A stretch of 64,000 nucleotides of DNA from Fidelibacterota bacterium SCGC AAA160-B08 (GTDB lineage Bacteria > Fidelibacterota > Marinisomatia > Marinisomatales > Marinisomataceae): NCBI GenBank assembly GCA_000402755.1, contig AQSD01000002.1, positions 1 through 64,000 of the forward strand, in the 5' to 3' direction. Positions 27,461-37,284 of this stretch are shown here, piece by piece. Under the pieces are notes generated by a model that saw only the letters and a list, made by a program, of their open reading frames with translations, had not been told where the DNA came from and made no database searches. A program made the position numbers and the translations under genes. Each line of letters begins with the position of its first letter. Within the stretch, counting starts at the first letter, position 1.

Positions 27461-28594
27461 TTAGGAGCTAGTTATTATATCAACAATTTTTTCTGCTGTA
27501 TGTTGTTTTAAAAAGATATTTTTACCGGAATAGTCGCCTAACTTTTTAACAACATTGTATTTCTCAACAATTTTATTTGTTGAAAAAGGAATATCAAAAA
27601 CATTCTTATTTCTCAATCGACCTTTTTGTCTATCACCGACATTAATAACATATTTTTTGAATGATGCGGATTCGAGTATACCGCTCGAAGTATTGCCAAT
27701 CATCATTGAAGCATGGTGCATAGCTGAAAAATAATTTTCACGACCAAAATTTTCTACTATAGATATTTTGCTAGGAAACAATTTTGATAATTTAATCATA
27801 GAATTTCTATATAAATCACCTGCAGCATCAGCATTAGGCATAGTAATAACAATATTAGTATCTTCGCTAATCTTCTTTAGAGCTTCAAATATAATGTTTG
27901 AATAACCCTTATTTTTGTCTAATCCAATTGTTTCTGGATGAAAAGTAACTAGTATATAGTTTTTATGATGAATATCAAATTTTTTACAAACATGTGACCA
28001 ATCAGGTAATTTAATTTGGTCTATACCATCTAAGCTCAAGGCACCATAGTTATATATATATTCTTCACTCCCAATGATACTAGCTACTTTCCTTAAGTAA
28101 TGATCTGTTGCCACAAAATGAATTTTAGAGGCTAATGTTATTTGATGACGATAAATGTCATCTACTGAACCTATAGTTGTTTCTCCGCCATGTAGATGAA
28201 TAAAGTTTACTTCAAAGGGGATTCCTGACTGTACCGCTGCACTCATTTCAAATCTATCTCCAAGAGCTATAACATAATCAAATATATTATTCTCCCAATA
28301 TCTAGAAAAATTTTTTATCAATTCACCATACATATTCGCAATATCAAATGGAGAATCTTTGTCTGACATACCTTTTATAGTATCTACATTACCAAACTTA
28401 TCTTTATTAATAGTATCAATTGTATGCCCATATTTTTTTTTAAGATGCATTCCAAAAGTAATAATAGTTAAATCAATCTTTTTATTCTGAGATATTTTTT
28501 TGAGCAATGGCTTATATATACCATAATCAGCTCTTGAACTTGTTAATAAGCCAACTCTGATCTCTTTTTTATTATTTTTCTTCAAAATCTTCAT
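27461..28594 (-). CDS. NeuC/LegG-type hydrolysing nucleotide-sugar 2-epimerase
   Basis: The N-terminus VGLLTSSRADYGIYKPLL and ALGDRFEM, FIHLHGGETTIGSVDD and MIGNTSSGILES (with the nucleotide-binding Ser-Ser-Gly) are signatures of the hydrolysing UDP-GlcNAc 2-epimerase group. NeuC gives ManNAc; LegG gives 2,4-diacetamido-2,4,6-trideoxymannose from a GDP-linked precursor. Given legB and legC in this island I favour LegG, but sequence alone cannot separate them. 377 residues, full length. Its start overlaps the legI-like gene end by 23 bases. Confidence 0.88.
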   Translation of the reverse strand: MKILKKNNKKEIRVGLLTSSRADYGIYKPLLKKISQNKKIDLTIITFGMHLKKKYGHTIDTINKDKFGNVDTIKGMSDKDSPFDIANMYGELIKNFSRYWENNIFDYVIALGDRFEMSAAVQSGIPFEVNFIHLHGGETTIGSVDDIYRHQITLASKIHFVATDHYLRKVASIIGSEEYIYNYGALSLDGIDQIKLPDWSHVCKKFDIHHKNYILVTFHPETIGLDKNKGYSNIIFEALKKISEDTNIVITMPNADAAGDLYRNSMIKLSKLFPSKISIVENFGRENYFSAMHHASMMIGNTSSGILESASFKKYVINVGDRQKGRLRNKNVFDIPFSTNKIVEKYNVVKKLGDYSGKNIFLKQHTAEKIVDIITSS

Positions 28595-29594
28595 AAGTTA
28601 TTTTTGTATTTACCTTTAAATCTTTGTTCAATTTTTTACCAATTAAATTAGGAGTCTCTATTGGAGAGATACCATCTCCCGGCCTAAGTGCAGTAAGCAT
28701 ATTTTGAGCAAGCTTAGTACCCTTTTTTATATTCTTATTTAAATAGAGACTTTTTCGCACTATAGATTTATTTTTTATCTCTGATGCAGTTGGCTGTTTA
28801 ATACCATCTCCAGAGCATGCTATTTCTATATTTCTAACCGCATTTACCATATTTTTTAGTTCTAAGGGCTCTAATGAACAAGCATGATCGGGTCCTTCTA
28901 AAGATCTGTCCATCGTAAAATGCTTTTCAATTACTTGAGCGCCTAAAGCGACCGCTGCTATTGGAACCTCTATACCCAATGTATGATCGCTGTAACCAAC
29001 GCTAACATTAAAATGTTCTTTAATTCTTAGCATAGCTTTCAAGTTCACATCGTTCATAGGGGTAGGATATTCAGTGTTACAGTGTAAAACCGTAATATCA
29101 TTGATTGAGAGCTTGTTAGAAGTAAGAATTTTGATTGCAGATTCAATCTCATTCATTGTAGACATACCTGTAGATAAAATTACAGGAGTTTTTTGATGAG
29201 AAATTTTCTCTAAATAGCAGTAATTATCAATTTCGCCACTTGGTATTTTTATTAATTTAGATTTCAAACTTAATAAAAAATCTAAACTATCTAGATCAAA
29301 TGCAGAAGATAGAAATTTGATATTTTTTGAATTACAATAATGAATTAATTTTTTATGGTCTGCTTTATTTAGTTCTAAGCTTTTGAGCATATTATATTGT
29401 GTATCATTATTTTTTGTATTTAATTTTTGATATTCACTTTTTTCTGCATCTTTACTAGCTAAATCTTTTGCTTTAAATGTCTGAAATTTTATATAATCTG
29501 CATGAGCATCACTAGCTGCGTCGATTAATTTTTTTGCTAACTCAATATCCCCATTGTGATTAACACCAGCTTCTGCTATGATTATTACACTCAT
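28572..29594 (-). CDS. NeuB/LegI-type nonulosonate synthase
   Basis: Condenses phosphoenolpyruvate with a six-carbon amino sugar to make a nine-carbon sialic-acid-like sugar. The TIM-barrel part (about 1-265) opens IIIAEAGVNHNGDIELAKKL and has KIPSGEIDN, VILSTGMSTM, HCNTEYP and GYSDHTLGIEV, and metal-binding His in EKHFT. A SAF/antifreeze-like domain (about 275-340) completes the family layout. NeuB, LegI and PseI are hard to tell apart; the neighbouring legB/legC and the NeuC-like gene favour legionaminic acid synthase. 340 residues, full length. Confidence 0.9.
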   Translation of the reverse strand: MSVIIIAEAGVNHNGDIELAKKLIDAASDAHADYIKFQTFKAKDLASKDAEKSEYQKLNTKNNDTQYNMLKSLELNKADHKKLIHYCNSKNIKFLSSAFDLDSLDFLLSLKSKLIKIPSGEIDNYCYLEKISHQKTPVILSTGMSTMNEIESAIKILTSNKLSINDITVLHCNTEYPTPMNDVNLKAMLRIKEHFNVSVGYSDHTLGIEVPIAAVALGAQVIEKHFTMDRSLEGPDHACSLEPLELKNMVNAVRNIEIACSGDGIKQPTASEIKNKSIVRKSLYLNKNIKKGTKLAQNMLTALRPGDGISPIETPNLIGKKLNKDLKVNTKITYEDFEEK

Positions 29595-30155
29595 TTATTT
29601 AAATATTGAATTTGCTTTTATAAATGATTTTTCTGGAATAGTGGTATTATTTTTAGTGATTGCACCACTCCCAACAAATGTATCATTTCCGACGATAACA
29701 GATCCATTAATTACTGCAGTAGTTGAAATATGACAATTATCTCCAATGATTGCATCATGTTCAATGAGAGCTTTTGAATTAATAATACAGTTTTTTCCTA
29801 CGCTCGCATTTGCATTGATTATTACACCATGCATAACAATCGTACCGACTCCTACGGTACTATTCTTGGATACATATGCTCTAGGAGATATTATGGTTGT
29901 TAAATTTAATTTTAAATAGTCCAACCTTTTACCCGGATTACCGATTTGGCCCATAGTAACCAAAAAGTAGTTTTCTTTTGAAATATAGTTTTCAATATCA
30001 TGATCTCCTCCTATAACTTTATAGCCTAGAATATTTTTATCAATATTATCAGATAAATCAAATATACCCTTTATTTGATACTTATTTTCTTGTTCAATTA
30101 CATCGATACAAGATTTACAATGTCCACCACCACCTATTAGATATATATTTTTCAT
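29595..30155 (-). CDS. NeuD/PglD/LegH-type sugar O/N-acetyltransferase
   Basis: N-terminal PglD-type Rossmann-like domain (KNIYLIGGGGHCKSCIDVI), then left-handed beta-helix hexapeptide repeats from about residue 95 (VGVGTIVMHGVIINANASVG, IGDNCHISTTAVINGSVIVG). Proteins of this type acetylate an amino sugar, such as the 4-amino group in the LegH step. The gene is one base from the synthase gene start and leads a minus-strand operon legH-legI-legG-wzi. The 139-base divergent gap to the next gene holds its promoter, where TATAAT-like sequences are visible. Confidence 0.83.
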   Translation of the reverse strand: MKNIYLIGGGGHCKSCIDVIEQENKYQIKGIFDLSDNIDKNILGYKVIGGDHDIENYISKENYFLVTMGQIGNPGKRLDYLKLNLTTIISPRAYVSKNSTVGVGTIVMHGVIINANASVGKNCIINSKALIEHDAIIGDNCHISTTAVINGSVIVGNDTFVGSGAITKNNTTIPEKSFIKANSIFK

Positions 30156-30294
30156 AATTTTTTATAGTTAATTATAAACAAAATTTACAATTAAATTGTT
30201 TCATTATATGAATATATTATTTCTAAAATTATATGAAAAAAACATTTATTATAGCTCAAGTAGGATGAAAGCATAACAGATCATTATAGAATTT

Positions 30295-31401
30295 ATGAAA
30301 TTTTTAGATCTCAAAAAGCAGCAAGGTAGAATTCGTGAATCTCTCGAAAAAAGATTGAGCGATATATTAGACCATGGCAGTTATATCATGGGCCCTGAAG
30401 TGCATGAATTAGAAGAAAAATTAGCAGATTATTGCGGTGTAAAACATGCAATTTCATGTTCTTCGGGCACAGATGCACTATTAATTCCCCTGATGGCATG
30501 GGGCATAGGTCCTGGAGATGCTGTATTTACTACTCCATTTACTTACGTTGCTACCGCAGAAGTTATTTCTTTATTGGGAGCAACTCCTGTCTTTGTTGAT
30601 GTATATGATTCCACATTCAATATAGATTGTGAAAAGTTAGAAATTGCTATTCAAGATACTATTAAAAATGAAGAGCTAATTCCAAAAGCAATTATACCAG
30701 TAGATTTATTTGGTGTCCCAGCTCGCTATCGTTTAATTGATAGCATTGCAAAAAAATATGGTTTAAAAGTGATTGAAGACGCAGCACAAAGCTTTGGTGG
30801 ATCAATTGGAGATAGAAAAGTAGGAACATTTGGAGATATTGCTGCCACTTCATTTTATCCTGCTAAGCCACTAGGGTGTTATGGTGATGGTGGAGCCATA
30901 TTTACTAATAATGATAATTTAGCAGATAAGTGTAGAGCAATACGTATCCATGGAACCAGTTCAGATAAATATAATAGCGAAGTGATTGGATTAAATGGAC
31001 GACTAGATAGTATGCAAGCTGCAGTATTATTAGAAAAACTGACAATTTTTGATGAAGAACTAGAAATGAGAAATAAAGTAAATGATTATTACAGGAAGTT
31101 TTTGAATAATGCACAGTATATACCAGACAATTACCACTCTGCACATGCATTATTCTCCATTACTTTAGGTTCACATAAAAAAAGAGAAGAATTAGTAGAC
31201 AAGTTGAGAAAAAATAACATACCAAATGTTATATACTATAAATATCCTATCCATTTAATGAAAGGATTTCATTATTTGGGTTATAAAGATGGAGACTTTC
31301 CTGTATCAGAAAATTTATCACAAACAATTGTTAGTTTACCAATGCATCCTTATCTTTCTGAAATAGAAATTGATTCAATTATTAATACAATAAAAAAATA
31401 A
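30295..31401 (+). CDS. DegT/DnrJ/EryC1-family sugar aminotransferase
   Basis: A PLP-dependent aminotransferase that turns a keto-sugar nucleotide into an amino sugar. The 368-residue protein starts MKFLDLKKQQGRIR and has SCSSGTDALLIPL (cofactor phosphate cup), IPVDLFG, VIEDAAQSFGG and the PLP lysine in FYPAKPLGCYGDGG. It resembles WbpE-type enzymes that act on UDP-hexuluronate or 3-keto sugars; the substrate cannot be set from sequence. The stop overlaps the next gene's ATG by one base, so it works with that dehydratase. No clear Shine-Dalgarno; an ATTATAGA box lies close to the ATG. Confidence 0.9.
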   Translation: MKFLDLKKQQGRIRESLEKRLSDILDHGSYIMGPEVHELEEKLADYCGVKHAISCSSGTDALLIPLMAWGIGPGDAVFTTPFTYVATAEVISLLGATPVFVDVYDSTFNIDCEKLEIAIQDTIKNEELIPKAIIPVDLFGVPARYRLIDSIAKKYGLKVIEDAAQSFGGSIGDRKVGTFGDIAATSFYPAKPLGCYGDGGAIFTNNDNLADKCRAIRIHGTSSDKYNSEVIGLNGRLDSMQAAVLLEKLTIFDEELEMRNKVNDYYRKFLNNAQYIPDNYHSAHALFSITLGSHKKREELVDKLRKNNIPNVIYYKYPIHLMKGFHYLGYKDGDFPVSENLSQTIVSLPMHPYLSEIEIDSIINTIKK

Positions 31402-32426
31402 TGAGTAAAAAAATACTAATCACAGGAGGTGCAGGGTTTATTGCTCACCATGTAATTGATAAAATTTTATCAACTACAGACTGGGAGATTATTACGTTAG
31501 ATCGATTAGATTTTAGCGGTAATCTTAATAGGTTAAAAGAAGTTGTAAGCGCCTATCCTGAATCTGAACAAAAAAGAGTGAGAGTAATTCATCATGATTT
31601 AAAAGCAGAGCTCAATCCTGAAATCTCTGCTACAATAGGTAAAGTCGACTATATTAGTCATCTTGCAGCCGGATCTCATGTCGACAGATCAATTACTTAC
31701 CCACTAGAATTTGTAATGGATAACGTTGTAGGAACAGCTCATATTTTAGATTATGCTAGGAAGTGTGATCATTTAGAAAGATTTGCATACTTTAGCACTG
31801 ATGAAGTATTTGGGCCAGCACCCGAAGGAGTAAATTATAAAGAAAATGATCGATATAATTCTACCAATCCTTACTCAGCTACTAAAGCTGGCGCAGAAGA
31901 GTTAGTTGTAGCTTTCGAAAATACCTATGGATTGCCATCATTTATAACACATACAATGAATGTATTTGGGGAAAGACAGAATGTTGAAAAATATATTCCT
32001 ATGGTTATAAAAAAAGTAAGAGACAATGAGACGGTTACCGTACATGCAAACTCTGAAAAAACAGTGGCAGGTTCTCGACATTATATTCATGCTGAAGATG
32101 TAGCCGATGCATTATTATTTTTATATAATTATAATATATCTACTATGACTGCTGACGATACTGGCGCTAAGTGTCAAAAATTTAATATTGTAGGTAAAGA
32201 TGAAATTGATAATTTACAATTAGCTGAATTTATTGCTAAAACACAAAAAAAAGACTTAAGCTATGAGATGGTTGATTTTCACTCACAAAGACCTGGCCAT
32301 GACTTAAGATATGCTTTGGATGGATCAAAGATGGCAAATATGGGGTGGACACCACAATCTGCCTTTGAAAGATTAGAATCTACAATTAAGTGGACTTTAG
32401 ACAATGAGAGGTGGTTGGCGATATAA
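31401..32426 (+). CDS. NAD-dependent sugar-nucleotide 4,6-dehydratase/epimerase (SDR)
   Basis: An extended SDR of 341 residues. TGGAGFIAHHV is the NAD-binding glycine motif; the active site shows STDEVFGPAP and NPYSATKAGAE (Tyr-x-x-x-Lys). The Thr-Asp-Glu triplet is typical of dTDP-glucose 4,6-dehydratase-type enzymes, and FGERQNVEKYIPMV resembles the same group. It likely makes a 4-keto-6-deoxy sugar for the aminotransferase encoded just before it. The substrate nucleotide is not known. The paired genes share a transcript with the export gene after a 39-base gap. Confidence 0.87.
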   Translation: MSKKILITGGAGFIAHHVIDKILSTTDWEIITLDRLDFSGNLNRLKEVVSAYPESEQKRVRVIHHDLKAELNPEISATIGKVDYISHLAAGSHVDRSITYPLEFVMDNVVGTAHILDYARKCDHLERFAYFSTDEVFGPAPEGVNYKENDRYNSTNPYSATKAGAEELVVAFENTYGLPSFITHTMNVFGERQNVEKYIPMVIKKVRDNETVTVHANSEKTVAGSRHYIHAEDVADALLFLYNYNISTMTADDTGAKCQKFNIVGKDEIDNLQLAEFIAKTQKKDLSYEMVDFHSQRPGHDLRYALDGSKMANMGWTPQSAFERLESTIKWTLDNERWLAI

Positions 32427-32465
32427 TATATTTGTAACCATTATATTTAAAACTAAATTTTAAAC

Positions 32466-34379
32466 ATGAAAAACATACAAATTATTTTTTTACTTTTCTT
32501 AAGTACGGTCTTTGCTCAAGTCTCTATGAGCGATATTAATAAATTAAGTAATCAGCAGTTAGATGCAATTAAGGCAGAATTACAATCTGATGCAAAAGCG
32601 ACGACAATAGAAAGTATTACTTCTGAAGGATTAGACAAATCAGTCCCCATTGCAATTACGTCAACTGCTATTGCAGTAGCTACAGGAGATTATTTTGGAT
32701 ATAATTACTTCAGAAAAGATATCTCATTCTTTGATAATATCCCTACTCCAGCTGATTATAGATTAGGACCAGGAGATGAAATTATTATATCTTTATGGGG
32801 AGAAAATAATTCTAGAACAAATATAACTATCAATAAAGATGGAATGATATACTATGAGAATATTGGATTTATAAACTTATCTAATAAAACGCTCGCATCA
32901 GCAGAGGTATTATTAACAGAAGAGCTTTCTAGAATTTACTCAACGCTGAAAGATAAAAATAATCCAACTAAGCTAATGTTAGAGCTTGGGAAGCTTAAAT
33001 CTATAAATATTTATTTTTCTGGGCATATTGAGAATCCAGGCATTAATCTCGTACATCCTTTCTCAGATATTTTTTCAGCTATCGTTCAAGCCGGAGGAAT
33101 AAATGATAAGGGCTCTTTGAGAGAAATACAATTAATACGAAATGGAAAAATAATTGATAAGGTAGATTTTTATTCTTTTTTTATGGACGGAAAAAATAAT
33201 TTTTCTAATATAAAGCTTATTGATGGAGATGTAATACATATTCCAAATGTTAAAAACCGCGTATTGATATCCGGAGAAGTGAACAGATCTTCTACTTATG
33301 AATTATTGCTCAATGAATCTATATCAGATATTATAGGATATGCATCTGGTTTTACTAGCGATGCATCATCAACTCTTATTTTAAGTCAAGTTATTCCGGT
33401 TAAAGAAAGATCTTCTGACGATAATGCAAGAACTAGTATTGCAGTAAATTTTAAAAGCGCAGAATTAACAATTTTAAATAATGGTGATTCTATAAATGTT
33501 CTATCTATTCCATCAGTCGATTCAGAGGTCATTGTTTATGGTAGGGTAAAGTCTCCCGGGAAATATCCCGCTATGAATAATACTTTAAAAAATATCCTAG
33601 ATATTGCAGGAGGTTTTGATGATCCAATATTTAGAAAAACTATTCGCGAAGACGAACTTCTTATCCTAAGGCAAGATAGCAATAAATTTTATAGTACACA
33701 GATAGCAGTTTCTTACAAGGATGCAGATCAATTCAAGTTAGAGCAAAATGATAAAATATTTGTTTACGAAGATATAAACTATGAAAATAGCCCTATTTAC
33801 CGTGTTGAGGGTCAAGTTTTTAAGCCAGGAACTTATCCTATTGGCAAAGACAAGATAACTTTACGTGAAGCATTATCATTAGCTGGAGGTTTAACAGAAT
33901 TAAGTTCTGAAAAAAATCTTACCGTAAAACAAGAGTTCACTACAGTGGATGACGCAGGAAATGAAATTATTACTTCAGAGCCTGTTAGTAGTATCACCTT
34001 AGATTTTGAAATCGGAAGTAATTCAGTAATTATTGCATATCCATTTGAGAATGTTGTTAGAGTAGAGGGGAATGTCTATAAGCCTGGATTAGTTGCATAT
34101 GATAGAGGCCTTACCATGTCTCAGGCAATTGTGCAAGCTGGAGGCTATAAGCCTTATAGTATGAAAAAAAGAGCATATGTTAGAAAAGCTAACGGAGAAA
34201 TAGATAAAGCAAACCTATTCCGAGGCAGAACTAAGAGATTATCTCCAGGAGACACTGTAATTGTTCCATTGAATCCAGATCCATCTGATTTTGATATTAC
34301 AACTTTTGTAGCAGACTTATCAACAACACTAGCTAACATAGCAGCTATTCTTCTAATAGTTGATAATCAAAACAATTAA
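32466..34379 (+). CDS. Polysaccharide export protein with multiple SLBB domains (Wza-like)
   Basis: A 637-residue outer-membrane-associated export protein. Signal peptide ends STVFAQ (Gln at +1, not a lipobox). The Poly_export domain (about 85-165) has DYRLGPGDEIIISLWGE. Repeated SLBB units follow, recognisable by V.GEV/GRV/GQV/GNV plus PG.Y: VLISGEVNRSSTYEL, VIVYGRVKSPGKYPAM, YRVEGQVFKPGTYPIG and VRVEGNVYKPGLVAYD, each followed by a helix with AGG. A hydrophobic C-terminal helix (ANIAAILLIV) could cross the outer membrane as in Wza. Unlike Wza it is not a lipoprotein. Confidence 0.9.
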   Translation: MKNIQIIFLLFLSTVFAQVSMSDINKLSNQQLDAIKAELQSDAKATTIESITSEGLDKSVPIAITSTAIAVATGDYFGYNYFRKDISFFDNIPTPADYRLGPGDEIIISLWGENNSRTNITINKDGMIYYENIGFINLSNKTLASAEVLLTEELSRIYSTLKDKNNPTKLMLELGKLKSINIYFSGHIENPGINLVHPFSDIFSAIVQAGGINDKGSLREIQLIRNGKIIDKVDFYSFFMDGKNNFSNIKLIDGDVIHIPNVKNRVLISGEVNRSSTYELLLNESISDIIGYASGFTSDASSTLILSQVIPVKERSSDDNARTSIAVNFKSAELTILNNGDSINVLSIPSVDSEVIVYGRVKSPGKYPAMNNTLKNILDIAGGFDDPIFRKTIREDELLILRQDSNKFYSTQIAVSYKDADQFKLEQNDKIFVYEDINYENSPIYRVEGQVFKPGTYPIGKDKITLREALSLAGGLTELSSEKNLTVKQEFTTVDDAGNEIITSEPVSSITLDFEIGSNSVIIAYPFENVVRVEGNVYKPGLVAYDRGLTMSQAIVQAGGYKPYSMKKRAYVRKANGEIDKANLFRGRTKRLSPGDTVIVPLNPDPSDFDITTFVADLSTTLANIAAILLIVDNQNN

Positions 34380-34385
34380 AGCATT

Positions 34386-35135
34386 GTGAAATTAATCCTT
34401 CTCCGTCACGGTGAAAGTCAATGGAATCTTGAAAATAGGTTTACGGGATGGAAGGATGTTTCACTTACTGAAACAGGTATTGCAGAAGCTAGCTTTTCTG
34501 GGAATCAATTACTTAAAGCTAATATTAAAATAAAAAGTGTTTACACTTCTCTTTTGAATAGAGCAACCGAAACCACAGATATTGTTACTGATATTATTAA
34601 TTTTTCCAAAGAAGATATTCAATATGATTGGCGCTTAAATGAAAGACATTATGGGGCACTTCAGGGTTTAAATAAATCTGAAACAGCTAAAAAATATGGT
34701 GAAAACCAAGTACATATATGGAGAAGAAGTTATGATATATCTCCACCACTATTAGATAAGGACGATAAACGTCACCCTAGATTTAATAAGAAATTTAGAT
34801 CGATTGAAGGCAAATTGCCAGTTGGAGAAAGTTTAAAAAATGTTATTAATCGTTTAGATCCATTTTGGCAAAAATACCTTATAAAAATAAAAAAAAATAT
34901 AGGCAATCATCTCATTGTAGCGCACAGTAATTCATTAAGAGCTATAGTAAAAATACTAGATAATTTATCAAATGAGGATATTATGTCAGTAAATATTCCT
35001 ACTGGAGTACCATTGGTATATACATTTGATGATAATTTTAATGTGGTAGATAAACAATTTTTAATTGATCAAAATAGTCTAAATTCAAAATTAAATGCTA
35101 TAGCTAAACAAGGAAGAGCGGAGAGTAAAAAATGA
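34386..35135 (+). CDS. gpmA: 2,3-bisphosphoglycerate-dependent phosphoglycerate mutase
   Basis: The 249-residue protein has the phosphohistidine motif LLRHGESQWNLENRFTGWKD, ERHYGALQGLNKSE, IWRRSYDISPP and VAHSNSLRAIVKIL, all typical of dPGM (GpmA). A standard family motif is HGNSLR; here it is HSNSLR. Start is GTG 34386. It lies between an SLBB export gene and legB and overlaps legB by four bases, an odd place for a glycolytic enzyme, so a role as a sugar-phosphate phosphatase cannot be excluded though the motifs argue for a mutase. Confidence 0.9.
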   Translation: MKLILLRHGESQWNLENRFTGWKDVSLTETGIAEASFSGNQLLKANIKIKSVYTSLLNRATETTDIVTDIINFSKEDIQYDWRLNERHYGALQGLNKSETAKKYGENQVHIWRRSYDISPPLLDKDDKRHPRFNKKFRSIEGKLPVGESLKNVINRLDPFWQKYLIKIKKNIGNHLIVAHSNSLRAIVKILDNLSNEDIMSVNIPTGVPLVYTFDDNFNVVDKQFLIDQNSLNSKLNAIAKQGRAESKK

Positions 35136-36139
35136 ATAATTTTTGGAATGAACATAATGTCTTTATAACTGGCGCTGATGGATTTATTGGAAGCCATTTA
35201 ACTGAGAAGCTTGTTGCATTAAATGCAAATGTAACCGCACTAAGTTATTACAACTCTCGCGGAAATAACGGGTGGCTTGATGAGGCTTATAAAATAAAAA
35301 AACCAGATAATCTTACAATCATTCAAGGAGATATTAGAGATGCTCACATGATTGACGGAATAGTAGATGGCGCTACCACAGTTTTTCATTTAAGTAGCTT
35401 AATTGCAATCCCCTACAGCTATACTGCCTATCAAAGCTATATTGATACAAATATTACAGGACTATCAAACCTATTAACATCTTGCAGGCGATATGGTATA
35501 GAAAAAATAGTACATACATCAACAAGTGAAGTCTATGGATCTGCATTATATACACCTATTAATGAACAGCATCCTTTGCAAGGACAATCTCCTTATGCAG
35601 GTTCAAAAATTGCAGCAGATGTAATTGCAGATAGTTTTTACAGATCATTTGATTTGCCTATTACCACAGCAAGACCTTTTAATACATATGGTCCAAGACA
35701 ATCCTTAAGAGCTGTTATTCCCGCTGTAATACAGCAGTTAATAAATAAAAAAAATGGAAGTTTTCTTGATATTGGAGATCTTTCGCCAAGAAGAGATTTC
35801 AATTTTGTTTCTGATACGGTAGATGGATTTTTATCACTTGGAGAAGCAAACAATGTTTTAGGAAATGTTTATAATATAGGTTCAGGTGTTGATATATCAA
35901 TAGAAGACCTATGTAGTATGCTTTTTGATATTTCCGGTAAAAAACTTGAGTATAAAACTGATTCTAAAAGATTAAGACCTGAAAAAAGTGAAGTAAATAG
36001 ATTGCTGTGCGACTCATCGTTTTTGAAAAAAACTACGGGTTGGGAAAGTAGGGTAGATTTAAATACTGGATTAAAAATAACCTATGATTGGTTCAAGTCA
36101 AATGCTGATCAATACGGTAAAGATACTTTCCTGCTTTAA
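35132..36139 (+). CDS. legB: LegB-type NAD-dependent 4,6-dehydratase
   Basis: Predicted to convert GDP-GlcNAc to its 4-keto-6-deoxy form, the entry to legionaminic acid. The N-terminus ITGADGFIGSHLTEKLV then SYYNSRGNNGWLDEA matches LegB proteins, which carry YNS..GWLD at that point. The active site shows TSTSEVYGSALYTPI and SPYAGSKIAAD with the SDR Tyr-x-x-x-Lys. 335 residues. It overlaps gpmA by four bases and its stop overlaps the legC ATG by one base, so the two leg genes are coupled. Confidence 0.87.
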   Translation: MNNFWNEHNVFITGADGFIGSHLTEKLVALNANVTALSYYNSRGNNGWLDEAYKIKKPDNLTIIQGDIRDAHMIDGIVDGATTVFHLSSLIAIPYSYTAYQSYIDTNITGLSNLLTSCRRYGIEKIVHTSTSEVYGSALYTPINEQHPLQGQSPYAGSKIAADVIADSFYRSFDLPITTARPFNTYGPRQSLRAVIPAVIQQLINKKNGSFLDIGDLSPRRDFNFVSDTVDGFLSLGEANNVLGNVYNIGSGVDISIEDLCSMLFDISGKKLEYKTDSKRLRPEKSEVNRLLCDSSFLKKTTGWESRVDLNTGLKITYDWFKSNADQYGKDTFLL

Positions 36140-37272
36140 TGCCAATTCCTCTATCAATCCCTAATCTAAGCGGCAATGAATCAAAATATGTTACTGATTG
36201 CCTAGAATCAGAATGGGTTTCAACTGAAGGTTCCTATGTAGAAAAATTTTCAGAAGCTATTCAGGATTATACTAAAGCTAAATATGCAATTCCATGCATT
36301 AACGGTACAAGCGCACTTCAAACTTGCCTGAGATTGATTGATTTAAAACCGGGAGAAGAAGTAATTATTCCTACATTAACATTTATAGCACCGGTTAATG
36401 CGATAAAATATTTTTACGCAGACCCTATTTTTTTTGATTGTGACAACTCTTTTAATATTGATATCAATCAATTACATGATTTTTTAAAAAAACATACATC
36501 ATATAAGAAAGGTAAGCTCACTAACAATATTACGAATAAAACAATTAGAGCAATTATTCCTGTTAATGTTTTTGGCAATACATTTGATATTGACTCTTTA
36601 TTAGAGTTGTCAGATAAGTTCAATATCCCAATTATTGAAGATGCATCAGAAGCGATTGGTTCATTTTATACCAAAAGTAGACATGCTGGGACCGCAGGCT
36701 TAATGGGCTGTCTATCATTTAATGGCAATAAAATGATTACTACTGGTGGCGGAGGTATGATACTAACTAATGATAAAAAATTAGCTGAAAGAGCTTCTTA
36801 CCTAACAAGACAGGCTAAGGATGATAAAATATTTTATGTACATAATGAAGTAGGATATAATTTTAGAATGACAAATGTTTCAGCAGCTATTGGCTTAGGG
36901 CAATTAGAGCAAATGGATAAATTTCTAATTAAAAAGAGAGAAAATTTTAATTTTTATAAAGAACTAATAGAAAAAAAAGAAAATATCAAATTATTAAATC
37001 CACCCAAATATGGTGAAAGTAATCACTGGTTTTATGCGCTTAAAACCTCTTCAAGCTATAAAAGAAATATTAAAGAAATTATTGAATACTTAAATAAAAA
37101 TAATGTCCAGTCTCGCCCAATATGGAAGTTAAATCACGAACAAATTCCATTTAAAGACTGTTTTCATGTAGATCTTTCTAACTCTATTGAGTTACATAAA
37201 ACAGTATTCAACGTACCATGTAGCACTAATTTAAAAAAAGAAGAAATTGAGACAGTTTGTAGTTTATTATAA
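36139..37272 (+). CDS. legC: LegC-family sugar-nucleotide aminotransferase
   Basis: A PLP aminotransferase acting after LegB to place the 4-amino group on the 6-deoxy sugar. The opening PIPLSIPNLSGNESKYVTDCLESEW and VSTEGSYVEKFSEA are characteristic of LegC. PLP motifs are present: CINGTSALQ, PVNVFGN, IIEDASEAIGS and the Lys in SFNGNKMITTGGGG. 377 residues, full length. It overlaps legB by one base. In the LegB-LegC order the product would be acetylated by the LegH-like enzyme at 29.6-30.2 kb. Confidence 0.88.
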   Translation: MPIPLSIPNLSGNESKYVTDCLESEWVSTEGSYVEKFSEAIQDYTKAKYAIPCINGTSALQTCLRLIDLKPGEEVIIPTLTFIAPVNAIKYFYADPIFFDCDNSFNIDINQLHDFLKKHTSYKKGKLTNNITNKTIRAIIPVNVFGNTFDIDSLLELSDKFNIPIIEDASEAIGSFYTKSRHAGTAGLMGCLSFNGNKMITTGGGGMILTNDKKLAERASYLTRQAKDDKIFYVHNEVGYNFRMTNVSAAIGLGQLEQMDKFLIKKRENFNFYKELIEKKENIKLLNPPKYGESNHWFYALKTSSSYKRNIKEIIEYLNKNNVQSRPIWKLNHEQIPFKDCFHVDLSNSIELHKTVFNVPCSTNLKKEEIETVCSLL

Positions 37273-37284
37273 GACATCATTTCC

